64,000 nt of DNA from Peptoniphilus raoultii. Lineage in GTDB: Bacteria > Bacillota > Clostridia > Tissierellales > Peptoniphilaceae. The stretch covers positions 1,299,629 to 1,363,628 of the forward strand of contig NZ_FMWM01000002.1 in NCBI RefSeq assembly GCF_900099555.1, written 5' to 3'. Position numbers and translations under genes: made by a program. Below the pieces are notes generated by a model. It had not been told where the DNA came from. It saw only the letters and a program-made list of their open reading frames with translations, and did no database searches. Shown here piece by piece: positions 56,526-64,000 of this stretch; the stretch's first letter is position 1; each line of letters begins with the position of its first letter.

Positions 56526-57890
56526 TTATCTTCTTTTATTTTTATTATCATGATTATCACGTTTGTCATGATTTTCGTGATTTTCTTCTTCATGTACTTC
56601 TTCTTCAGCTTCTTCCTTTTCTTCTGCTTTTTCTTCAGAAGTAGAATCTGATTTTTGGTCTATTTTTGCATGTAATTCTCTAATATTTTTCATAGATTCA
56701 AGAATTGCATCAGCCATAGCATTAACGTCATTTAATTGAATATCATTTAAAGAAGTGTTAAGAGTAATTCTTTCGGGAAGAATGTCCATTAATTTACAAT
56801 TTTCTTCAAAGAAGTCTTCAATTTTATCTCCAACTGTACAAGCCCAAGAACCATTTTCAATAATTCCAATAGTTCTGTTTTGTAAGTTAAGAGCAGCCAT
56901 ATCCATAATGAAGTTCTTCATATTAGGATAAATTCCTAAATTGTAGGTTGGGCTAGCTAAAACTATGTGAGAATATTTAAAGGCTTCAGAAATTAAATAT
57001 GAATAGTGGGTTTTTGATACATCATAGCATCTTACATTTGTCATTCCCTTTTCGCAAAGAGCTGTTGCAAGTGTTTGAGCTGCAAATTCTGTATTACCAT
57101 ACATTGAACCGTAGCAAATTAAAACTCCTTCAACTTCTGGTGTGTAGGATGCCCATGTTGCATATTTATTTATAAACCATCCTAAATCTTTTCTCCAAAT
57201 AAGACCGTGTAGTGGACAGATAACTTTAATATCAACAGTAGCAGCTTTCTTTAAAACATTTGTAATAAATGGGCCATATTTGCCTACAATATTTGTTAAA
57301 TATCTCCTTGCATCGTCAAGCCAATCTCTTTCAAAATCTACTTCATCAGCAAAGATCTGTCCATCTAGGGCACCAAATGAACCAAAGGCATCAGCAGAGA
57401 ATAATACGCCATTTGTTGTATCCAGTGACATAATAACTTCTGGCCAGTGGACCATAGGTGCTTCTATAAAGAAAAGATTATGTTTACCAAAGGAAATTTG
57501 ATCTCCTTCTTCAACAATAATTGTTTGTTCGTCTTTTACATGGTATCCAATTTGTCTCATTATTTGGAAACCTTGCTCTGATGAAATAATTTTTAAGTTA
57601 GGGTATCTTAAAATCATTTCATCAATGGTACCGCAGTGGTCAGGTTCCATGTGGTGGATTATTAAATAATCTAGTGGACGACCATCCAATACTTGTTCAA
57701 CATTATTTATATAGTTACGTGCAATAGACCAGTCAACGGCATCTACTAGCACAGTTTTTTCATCCATTAATAGATATGAATTGTAGGCAACTCCTCTAGG
57801 TATTGGGAATAGATTCTCAAATAGTTCAAGTCTTCTATCGCTTCCACCTACATAATATAGATCATCTACAACTTTTCTTACTGTATACAT
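56526..57890 (-). CDS. Flavodiiron protein (FprA-type O2/NO reductase) with charged tail
   Basis: The 454-residue A-type flavoprotein has an N-terminal metallo-beta-lactamase diiron domain with HHMEPDH (H80, E82, D84, H85), EAPMVHWPEV, SADAFGSFGALDG and CPLHGLIWRKD, then a flavodoxin domain (VLICYGSMYGNTEFAAQ). It reduces O2 to water, or NO, with electrons from rubredoxin. The last 45 residues are an unusual Glu-rich then His/Asp/Asn-rich tail. The gene starts ten bases after the rubredoxin-bearing ACD gene, which suggests that protein is its electron donor. Confidence 0.95.
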   Translation of the reverse strand: MYTVRKVVDDLYYVGGSDRRLELFENLFPIPRGVAYNSYLLMDEKTVLVDAVDWSIARNYINNVEQVLDGRPLDYLIIHHMEPDHCGTIDEMILRYPNLKIISSEQGFQIMRQIGYHVKDEQTIIVEEGDQISFGKHNLFFIEAPMVHWPEVIMSLDTTNGVLFSADAFGSFGALDGQIFADEVDFERDWLDDARRYLTNIVGKYGPFITNVLKKAATVDIKVICPLHGLIWRKDLGWFINKYATWASYTPEVEGVLICYGSMYGNTEFAAQTLATALCEKGMTNVRCYDVSKTHYSYLISEAFKYSHIVLASPTYNLGIYPNMKNFIMDMAALNLQNRTIGIIENGSWACTVGDKIEDFFEENCKLMDILPERITLNTSLNDIQLNDVNAMADAILESMKNIRELHAKIDQKSDSTSEEKAEEKEEAEEEVHEEENHENHDKRDNHDNKNKRR

Positions 57891-57899
57891 GGTTCCTCC

Positions 57900-59828
57900 T
57901 TATTTTCTATCATCAGTAAATTCCACTTTAATGAAATTAGCTTTCGGTTCCTGACAATCAGGACAGCTCCAATCATCTGGAAGTCTTTCAAATTCTGTAC
58001 CTGGGTCGATTTCTCCTTCTGGATCTCCAAGATCAGGATCATATTCATATCCACATCCTGGGCATACCTTTACTGAATAGTTAGGAGCAAGTTTTCTTGG
58101 TTTAGATCTTCTAACTTTTTTCATTGGAGGAGCTGGTTTCTTTTCTTCTGTTCCTAGAGCTTTAGTTAAAAGTGGTATTATTTCAAACATATCTCCAACA
58201 ATACCGTAATCACAGTTCTTGAAAATTGCAGAACCAGGATTTGTATTAATTGCAACAATTGTTGAAGCATTTTTAATACCCTTTAAGTGTTGAACAGCTC
58301 CTGAAATACCACATGCTATATAAAGATTGCCATTAAATTTTTGTCCAGACATACCAACGTATCTTTCAAGTGGAAGTACTTTTAAGGTTTCAGCTGTTGG
58401 CCTTGAACATCCAATAGCAGCACCTGCAGCTTTTGCTAGAGCTTCAGCCATTGGAAGATTTTCTTTAGATCCAATTCCCTTACCAATTGAAACAACTCTT
58501 TCAGCTTCATAAATTGGTGTGTCTATTGAAATACCAACTGAAAAATCATATCCATCTTTCTTTAAGTTTTTAACTAAAATGTCAACTTGTTCTTGTGGGG
58601 TGTCAGCTTGAATCATTTCTCTTTTTCTTTGACCTGTAATAGGTTCTTGGGCTTTTTGAACTACTGCTGCTTTTCTCTTTTTCTTAGGTGCCTTACCAAT
58701 TAAATTATTTGCAACTACAACTCTTTGAATTTCACTTGTACCTTCATAAATAGTTGTTATCTTAGCATCTCTGAAAAATCTTTCAACTTCCATACCTTTC
58801 ATAAATCCATTACCACCATGGATTTGAAGAGCTTCATTTACACAAAACATAGCTGTTTCAGAGGCAAAAGTTTTAGCCATAGCAGCTTCCATTGAATACT
58901 TTTCGTGATTAGTCTTCATTTCTGCCGCAGAATAAATCATAAATCTTGCAGCACGAATTTGTGTTGCCATGTCTGCTATTTTAAAAGCTACTGCTTGTTG
59001 TTGTGCTATCGGTCTTCCAAATTGTACTCTTTCTTTTGCATATTTAAGTGCTACTTCATAAGCTCCTTGAGCAATACCAAGTGCTTGAGAAGCAATACCA
59101 ATTCTTCCTCCGTCAAGTGTTTGCATTGCAATTCTAAATCCTTGACCTTCTTGTCCAAGTAAGTTTTCCTTGGGTACCTTAACTTTGTTGAAAGTTAATT
59201 CAGCAGTTGAAGAGGATCTAATGCCCATTTTGTCATAGTGGTCACCAAAAGTAAAGCCTTCCCAGCCTTTTTCAACAATGAAAGCTGAAATACCACGTGT
59301 TCCAATTCCTGGAGTTGTAACAGCAAAAACTACATAAGTATCAGCCTTTGGTGCATTAGTAATAAATACTTTGCCACCATTTAAAATATAATAGTCTCCA
59401 TCAAGTTCAGCTGTTGTTTCAGTTCCACCAGCGTCACTACCGGCATTAGGTTCTGTTAAACCAAATGCTCCAAGTTTTTCTCCCTTAGCAAGAGGAACAA
59501 GATATTTTCTCTTTTGTTCTTCAGTACCAAAAGCTTCAATAGGATAAGAACCTAAAGAAGTGTGAGCAGATAAAATAACACCACATCCAGCATCTACTCT
59601 TGAAAGTTCTTCAACAGCAATTGCATATGAAAGTGCGTCAAGTCCGGCTCCACCATATTCTTTGCTATAGGGAATACCCATCCAACCATTTTCGCCCATC
59701 TTCTTTACAATTTCATCAGGAAATTCATTTGCCTGATCAAGTGCAAAGGCTATAGGCTTAATTTCCGCTTCAGCAAATTCTCTAATAGATTTACGAAGGG
59801 CTTCATGTTCATCAGTCGTCTTATACAT
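57900..59828 (-). CDS. Acyl-CoA dehydrogenase fused to ETF-alpha FAD domain and rubredoxin
   Basis: This 642-residue protein has three parts. Residues 1-380 are a short-chain (butyryl-CoA-like) acyl-CoA dehydrogenase with the catalytic Glu362 in [13 protein letters not shown] Lys-rich linker leads to residues about 405-560, the FAD-binding domain II of ETF-alpha ([38 protein letters not shown]). A second basic linker leads to rubredoxin at 586-634 with [11 protein letters not shown] and CPDC (C589, C592, C622, C625). ETF-alpha domain I and ETF-beta are absent. The flavodiiron gene follows at once. A path from acyl-CoA through FAD, FAD and Fe to O2 is inferred. Confidence 0.93.
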   Translation of the reverse strand: MYKTTDEHEALRKSIREFAEAEIKPIAFALDQANEFPDEIVKKMGENGWMGIPYSKEYGGAGLDALSYAIAVEELSRVDAGCGVILSAHTSLGSYPIEAFGTEEQKRKYLVPLAKGEKLGAFGLTEPNAGSDAGGTETTAELDGDYYILNGGKVFITNAPKADTYVVFAVTTPGIGTRGISAFIVEKGWEGFTFGDHYDKMGIRSSSTAELTFNKVKVPKENLLGQEGQGFRIAMQTLDGGRIGIASQALGIAQGAYEVALKYAKERVQFGRPIAQQQAVAFKIADMATQIRAARFMIYSAAEMKTNHEKYSMEAAMAKTFASETAMFCVNEALQIHGGNGFMKGMEVERFFRDAKITTIYEGTSEIQRVVVANNLIGKAPKKKRKAAVVQKAQEPITGQRKREMIQADTPQEQVDILVKNLKKDGYDFSVGISIDTPIYEAERVVSIGKGIGSKENLPMAEALAKAAGAAIGCSRPTAETLKVLPLERYVGMSGQKFNGNLYIACGISGAVQHLKGIKNASTIVAINTNPGSAIFKNCDYGIVGDMFEIIPLLTKALGTEEKKPAPPMKKVRRSKPRKLAPNYSVKVCPGCGYEYDPDLGDPEGEIDPGTEFERLPDDWSCPDCQEPKANFIKVEFTDDRK

Positions 59829-60194
59829 TATTTGCCTCCTTAAATATAATCTGTACCGATTTGGTGTATTATGTTTTTAGCTTACCACACTTTGCCAAGT
59901 TAGTAAAGATGTTTTTGCAAATTATTATAAATTCTTAGTGTGATTTCTTAAAAATATATACACATAGGTATATACCCAATAAAGACAAATAAAACATACA
60001 ATATTAATTATTTAAAAACATTATTTAAATTTTTTAAAATATTTTAACTTTATACTTTTTCCACTCTTTAATTTAAATAAATATTTATCTCAATGCATAT
60101 AATTTGTAAAATTATATTTTCTGCTATTAAATATTACAATTATTAGTAATTAAGTGTTATAATTATTAGGATTACATTTGAAGGAGGATTGAGA
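59829..60194. other. Divergent intergenic region between the ACD operon and the PfoR-like gene
   Basis: There is no gene here. It must hold two divergent promoters. For the plus-strand gene I see TTACAA (60134-60139) and TATAAT (60158-60163), 18 bases apart. For the ACD operon no promoter stands out. A short inverted repeat TATATAC/GTATATA (59955-59961 and 59968-59974) lies in the middle and could bind a regulator. The rest is very AT-rich. Confidence 0.55.
60134..60163 (+). promoter_or_regulatory. Candidate promoter of the PfoR-like gene
   Basis: TTACAA and TATAAT are separated by 18 bases and lie about 30 bases upstream of the start. AATTATTAG occurs twice around the -10 element (60138-60146 and 60161-60169). 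Confidence 0.45.
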
Positions 60195-61211
60195 ATGAAA
60201 TCTTTTTTGAGGAGAAAGAATATTATGCTTTCCCCAAAAATTTATTTTGTAGATGCCTTAGGTGCTATGGCATTCGGACTTTTTGCCACTTTATTAGTAG
60301 GCACAATTTTAAATTCACTTGGTCAGTCTTTAAACATTAAATTCCTTTCAGAAACAATTTGGCCACTAGCAAAAGAAGCCACCGGCCCAGCTATTGCCGT
60401 TTCAATAGCATATGCTCTTGGAGCACCTAACCTTGTTATTTTTGCTTCAACGGTTGTGGGAATTGCTGGTAATGAGCTAGGCGGACCAATGGGAGTTTAT
60501 ATTGCAACCTTACTTGCCGTTGAATTTGGTAAGCTTGTTTCAAAAGAAACAAAAATTGATATTGTTATAACTCCTGTAGTAACAGTTCTTGTTGGTGTAA
60601 GTGTGGCTAATCTTGTAGGCCCTTCTATTAACGCTCTTATGACTGCAATTGGTAATATTATTATAATTGCAACTGAACAACAACCTTTTATTATGGGAAT
60701 TATCGTTTCAGTTATTGTTGGCATTGTTTTAACGCTTCCTATTTCTTCGGCTGCCCTTTGTATGATGCTTTCCCTATCAGGTCTAGCCGGCGGTGCTGCA
60801 ACAGTTGGTTGCTGCTGCCAAATGGTTGGATTTGCAGTTATTTCCTTTAGGGATAACGGTTTTGAAGGCTTAATTGCCCAAGGATTAGGCACAAGTATGT
60901 TGCAAATGCCTAATATTGTAAAAAATCCAAAAATTGCTTTGCCCCCAACTCTTGCCTCAGCAGTTTTGGGCCCAATTTCAACAATGATTTTTAAGATGAC
61001 TAATATTCCAATAGGATCAGGTATGGGAACTTGTGGACTTGTAGGACAAATTGCAACTTTTACTTCAATGCCTGAGGTTCCTTTTATGAAACTTCTTATG
61101 ATAATTATAGTTTTGCATATATTATTACCTGCTCTAGTTTCCTATCTATTTTATATTCCTATGAGGAAAATTTCATGGATTAAAGATGGAGATATGGTTT
61201 TAGATTTATAA
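60195..61211 (+). CDS. PfoR-family PTS IIC-like membrane protein
   Basis: This 338-residue protein has about nine hydrophobic segments and belongs to the PTS_EIIC_2/PfoR group (COG3641), seen in IYFVDALGAMAFGLFATLLV and AGNELGGPMGVYIATLLAVE. No IIA or IIB domains are present. Clostridium perfringens PfoR was first named as a toxin regulator. The actual role is probably transport, but the substrate is unknown. ATG 60195 has AAGGAGG seven bases upstream. An in-frame TTG at 60189 and an ATG at 60225 are less likely. Confidence 0.85.
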   Translation: MKSFLRRKNIMLSPKIYFVDALGAMAFGLFATLLVGTILNSLGQSLNIKFLSETIWPLAKEATGPAIAVSIAYALGAPNLVIFASTVVGIAGNELGGPMGVYIATLLAVEFGKLVSKETKIDIVITPVVTVLVGVSVANLVGPSINALMTAIGNIIIIATEQQPFIMGIIVSVIVGIVLTLPISSAALCMMLSLSGLAGGAATVGCCCQMVGFAVISFRDNGFEGLIAQGLGTSMLQMPNIVKNPKIALPPTLASAVLGPISTMIFKMTNIPIGSGMGTCGLVGQIATFTSMPEVPFMKLLMIIIVLHILLPALVSYLFYIPMRKISWIKDGDMVLDL

Positions 61212-61266
61212 ATCATATTATATTTTAGTAAGAATATAACTTTTTTAAACAAATCAAATGCAATCA

Positions 61267-61315
61267 AAAAAGGTGCTTGCCTAAATAGTTAAACTATTTA
61301 GGCAAGCACCTTTTT
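61267..61315. terminator. Perfect 24-base inverted repeat, bidirectional terminator
   Basis: Arms 61267-61290 and 61292-61315 are exactly complementary around one central base, with A5 and T5 at the ends. It lies between the convergent PfoR-like gene and telA, and can stop transcription from both sides. Confidence 0.85.
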
Positions 61316-61386
61316 GTATTATTGTAAAAATAAGATTTTCATAACCAACCAATGAAAGCACAACTTCTTATAATTGATTTTCATAT

Positions 61387-62514
61387 TTAGTCCTCCCTAT
61401 TAGCAATTTGTAATAGAGAAGATTTTAAGTTTTCTTCAATTTGTTTTAATTCTTCGCTTGCTTCCATTCTCTTTCTTTGACCATCTCTTTGAATGTCGCG
61501 AACTTCATTTAAGGATTCAATTAATTTTTCATTAGTATATTTAATTGTGTCAATGTCAACAATTCCTCTTTCTGAAAGTCTTGCTGTGTCAACAGTAGTT
61601 TGTTTTAAGCTTTCTGCATTTTTCCTAAGCAGCTTATTTGTTAGATCCGTTACTTCTTTTGTTGTCTTGGCAGCTTCTCTTGAATGATTTGCCCCCATAG
61701 CTATAACCATTTGCGACTTCCAAAGAGGTATGGTATTTACAATAGTTGACTGAATTTTTTCAACCATAACTGTATTTGAAGACTGAACCATTCTAATTTG
61801 CGGTGCCATTTGCAGGGACACAGTTCTTGTTAAGTCTAAATCGTGAAGTTTTTTTTCAAAAGAATTTATAAAATTAACATAATCATTAGTTTTTTGAGCA
61901 TCAACGGGAAGATTTGAAGTTTTGGCAGCTTCTTCAAGTTTTGGTAGCTCAAGATTTTTTGCCTCGGCCAGCTTTTTTTCTCCAGCCAAAATATACATGG
62001 AAAGCTCCTTGTAATAAGATTCGTTTAAATCATACATTTGGTCAAGAGTGGCAATATCTTTCATTAGTGTTACTTGGTGTTTTTCTAACCCCTTAATAAT
62101 ATTATCTATATTTTTTTCAACACTTTCATATTTGCTTTTTATTCCATTTGATTTATTTATTTGCTTTTTAAAAAAGCCAACAATTTTATTGTCTTCTTCA
62201 TTTATTTCAAAATTTTTTAGTTCTGTAACAACATTTCCTAAAAGCTCACCAACTTCTCCAAGATCTTTTGTCTTCACTTGATTTAAGGTTTTTTCAGAAA
62301 AGTTTGCAATTTTTCTTTGGATACCAGCACCATATTGAAGAATGACATTAGGGTTTGAAATATCTATTTGTTTTGAAAATTCACTAACCTGTTTTTCTTC
62401 ATCTGGGCTTAAATGTGGCTCCCTTTGGGGAAGGCTATCATTTAAATTTAATTCAATTTTTTCTTCTTCCACATCATTTGTGCCGTCTAGGGAAAGTTTT
62501 ATTTCTCTATCCAT
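61387..62514 (-). CDS. TelA-like toxic anion resistance family protein
   Basis: The 375-residue, mostly helical soluble protein has the TelA family segments FEKKLHDLDLTRTVSLQMAP and MVEKIQSTIVNTIPLWKSQM with VIAMGANHSR. Members are linked to tellurite and antimicrobial tolerance, with mechanism unknown. It starts after AGGAGG and overlaps xpaC by eight bases, the usual pairing. Confidence 0.9.
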   Translation of the reverse strand: MDREIKLSLDGTNDVEEEKIELNLNDSLPQREPHLSPDEEKQVSEFSKQIDISNPNVILQYGAGIQRKIANFSEKTLNQVKTKDLGEVGELLGNVVTELKNFEINEEDNKIVGFFKKQINKSNGIKSKYESVEKNIDNIIKGLEKHQVTLMKDIATLDQMYDLNESYYKELSMYILAGEKKLAEAKNLELPKLEEAAKTSNLPVDAQKTNDYVNFINSFEKKLHDLDLTRTVSLQMAPQIRMVQSSNTVMVEKIQSTIVNTIPLWKSQMVIAMGANHSREAAKTTKEVTDLTNKLLRKNAESLKQTTVDTARLSERGIVDIDTIKYTNEKLIESLNEVRDIQRDGQRKRMEASEELKQIEENLKSSLLQIANRED

Positions 62515-63628
62515 TTTTTCCTCCTAAATTAACTTCATCGTTTAAAAGTCCTTCTTGCCTTAACATTGTTTTTAAAACAGAAATATCTGATGAAATGTCA
62601 ATGGCCTTGTCTTCAAAAATCTTATCCAGTAGCTTTAGTAAGGCATTATTTATTGTATCAACTGCCTTTTCAATTTCTGTAAGTGATGCCTTCATTGTTC
62701 GTGTGGGGCTGTCCTGTAAATTTTTATAAGAATCTACAAGTTTTGTTGTCGTTGGCAAATAATAGTCCACAAATCTTGTTAAATCTTTAGCTGTATCGGA
62801 ATCTTCCCTTGCCATTTTAAATATTTTTCTAACTGTCCCCAGTAAATTAGTAATCTTACTTTTCATAGGCTCTTTTAGATTATCAACTGAATTTGCAATT
62901 TGTGTAATGTCAGCCTTTGCCCTATCTATAAGCTCACCAGCAGAAATATTTTCTTCTTCAATTTGCTTTAAATCTTCTTTAGAAATTTCATTTAATTTTT
63001 CTTTTTTGTATAATTTATAGGTCTTTGAATCTAGGATAAAAAGCTCTCCATTTTCAACAATTCTAGCCTGTCTAAAAAAGTCCTTATCAATTAAATCTAA
63101 AAGGTCTTTTATAGTAAATTCTTTTGATTTTGCAACGGCAACTGCAAGGTCCATTACTGGAATTACAGTGTTATTTCCAATTTCTCTTTTATATTTTCTA
63201 AATCTAACAATTTGCTTTTTTATACTATCAGTTTTTTTCAAACCATAAAAGGATAAGCCAATACCAGGCAAAAGCCAAAATATTATCATTAAAAAAATAT
63301 CAGATTCAAATCTAGTAAAGAGATTAATTAAAAACACAACAAATAGAAAACTGTGGCCCACAAGTGAAAATTTAGAAAGACCTGACCATGTTTTTATCCT
63401 TTTTTCCATTTTTGGTTTTTGATTTATTATGTTGTCATCCTTATTAACACTATAAATTCCGTTATCTCTTTTACTTACAAGTTTATCTATGGAAGATTTG
63501 GTAAAATTAAGGGCCGCATCAATAGATTCATTAATAAATTTATTAAGGTCCTTAAAATTTTCATCTTTTATAGCGTGATCAACAATTTTATTGAAATCCT
63601 CTTCAGATTTTTTTCCATTTTTTTCCAT
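62507..63628 (-). CDS. XpaC-like 5-bromo-4-chloroindolyl phosphate hydrolysis family protein
   Basis: The protein of about 373 residues has two hydrophobic helices (LFVVFLINLFTRF and IFLMIIFWLLPGIGLSFYGL) followed by a long helical cytosolic part. It is a typical partner of telA. The ATG at 63628 follows AAGGAGAG. The longer frame into degV lacks a ribosome site. Function is unknown beyond the co-occurrence with TelA. Confidence 0.8.
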   Translation of the reverse strand: MEKNGKKSEEDFNKIVDHAIKDENFKDLNKFINESIDAALNFTKSSIDKLVSKRDNGIYSVNKDDNIINQKPKMEKRIKTWSGLSKFSLVGHSFLFVVFLINLFTRFESDIFLMIIFWLLPGIGLSFYGLKKTDSIKKQIVRFRKYKREIGNNTVIPVMDLAVAVAKSKEFTIKDLLDLIDKDFFRQARIVENGELFILDSKTYKLYKKEKLNEISKEDLKQIEEENISAGELIDRAKADITQIANSVDNLKEPMKSKITNLLGTVRKIFKMAREDSDTAKDLTRFVDYYLPTTTKLVDSYKNLQDSPTRTMKASLTEIEKAVDTINNALLKLLDKIFEDKAIDISSDISVLKTMLRQEGLLNDEVNLGGKNG

Positions 63629-63638
63629 AAATCTCTCC

Positions 63639-64000
63639 TTAAAATCCAATAACAATTCCTCCAATATCGGCATAGCCGGCTGAAAGTCCATTTGTATGGC
63701 GAATTACAATTTCATTAACCTCATACAAATCTTTAAATCTTTTAGCAAGTTTTTCTGCTCTTTCCTTGGCATTTACATGTGAAATGCAAATTCTGTCAAA
63801 GGATTTTTTATTAGTAATTTTCTCTAGGGCAAGGGCAAGTTTTTCCAAAGATTTTTTCATTCCCCTATTCATTTCATAAAGCTCAATTTCTCCGTCTTTT
63901 GTCCCCATTATTGGCCTAATATTTAGTACATTTGCAATTAGGCCAGCACTTTTTTTAATTCTTCCATTTTTTATTAAATTTTGCATTGATTCCAATACAA
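63639..64000 (-). CDS. DegV-family fatty-acid-binding protein, C-terminal part
   Basis: The right window edge cuts the gene, so about 120 C-terminal codons are visible. NLIKNGRIKKSAGLIANVLNIRPIMGTKDG is the DegV lower-lobe core, and the end GGIVIGF is family-like. DegV/FakB proteins bind a fatty acid for phosphorylation by FakA. It lies upstream of xpaC-telA and is probably transcribed with them. Confidence 0.85.
   Translation of the reverse strand, partial: VLESMQNLIKNGRIKKSAGLIANVLNIRPIMGTKDGEIELYEMNRGMKKSLEKLALALEKITNKKSFDRICISHVNAKERAEKLAKRFKDLYEVNEIVIRHTNGLSAGYADIGGIVIGF

Noticed and set aside
60497-60892. Minus-strand open frame of 131 residues inside the PfoR-like gene
   Set aside because: The plus-strand frame has clear family similarity and membrane helices. 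The opposite frame only mirrors its codons.

Overview
The window is AT-rich DNA (roughly 30% GC by eye) from a low-GC, anaerobic, non-sporulating Firmicute. Gene content and protein style fit the Peptoniphilaceae (Peptoniphilus, Parvimonas, Helcococcus, Ezakiella or Anaerococcus-like), but genus cannot be fixed from sequence alone. The clues are an IspH-S1 fusion as in Clostridia, a flavodiiron protein beside a rubredoxin-bearing acyl-CoA dehydrogenase, energy-coupling-factor transport genes, c-di-AMP synthesis genes, and no sporulation genes at loci where spore-formers carry them. Almost everything is on the minus strand. Only mscS, recX, the GIY-YIG gene and the PfoR-like gene are on the plus strand. 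I see no rRNA, tRNA, CRISPR array, prophage or insertion sequence.

Layout from left to right. 1-2886 is an AddA-like helicase-nuclease, cut by the window edge. 2992-6327 is ileS behind a T-box leader; it is a long type-2 enzyme with a permuted GIHH signature. 6328-9256 is an Rrf2 regulator, a COG4091 dehydrogenase and an HI0933-family flavoprotein, divergent from mscS. 10320-20281 is a long housekeeping run: prfA, prmC, rpmE, rho, glpX, transaldolase, ispF, ispD, a class B PBP, an FtsW/RodA protein and an FHA protein. 20405-21284 holds recX and a GIY-YIG protein. 21285-25135 is a response regulator, histidine kinase, lipoprotein and small membrane protein operon. 25226-29267 is DUF5317, cdaA, cdaR and guaB. 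29397-32785 is cmk, plsC and ispH-rpsA. 32865-44438 runs from an Asp23 protein through nusB, xseA, xseB, ispA, tlyA, recN, NUDIX, PNP, an M50 protease, scpA, scpB, rluB, mnmM and a second HI0933 flavoprotein.

44575-49059 is a less conserved patch. It holds a decayed stalk-domain/phosphodiester glycosidase gene, a YgjV-like protein, an alanine symporter, a hydroxyacyl-CoA-type dehydrogenase, and hairpin repeats that look like REP/MITE remnants. 49036-55396 is ecfA1-ecfA2-ecfT-truA and prfB-pyrF-pyrE-mpg. 55457-56348 is a frameshifted small membrane gene and a methyltransferase. 56526-59828 is a two-gene redox operon: a fused acyl-CoA dehydrogenase, ETF-alpha domain II and rubredoxin protein followed by a flavodiiron protein. 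The right end has a PfoR-like permease, telA, xpaC and a partial degV.

The most interesting points are the ACD-ETF-rubredoxin/flavodiiron operon, a plausible self-contained route from acyl-CoA to O2; the GIHH signature of IleRS, reported elsewhere as linked to very high mupirocin resistance; two genes broken at short A-tracts; and a palindrome just upstream of the Rrf2 gene.
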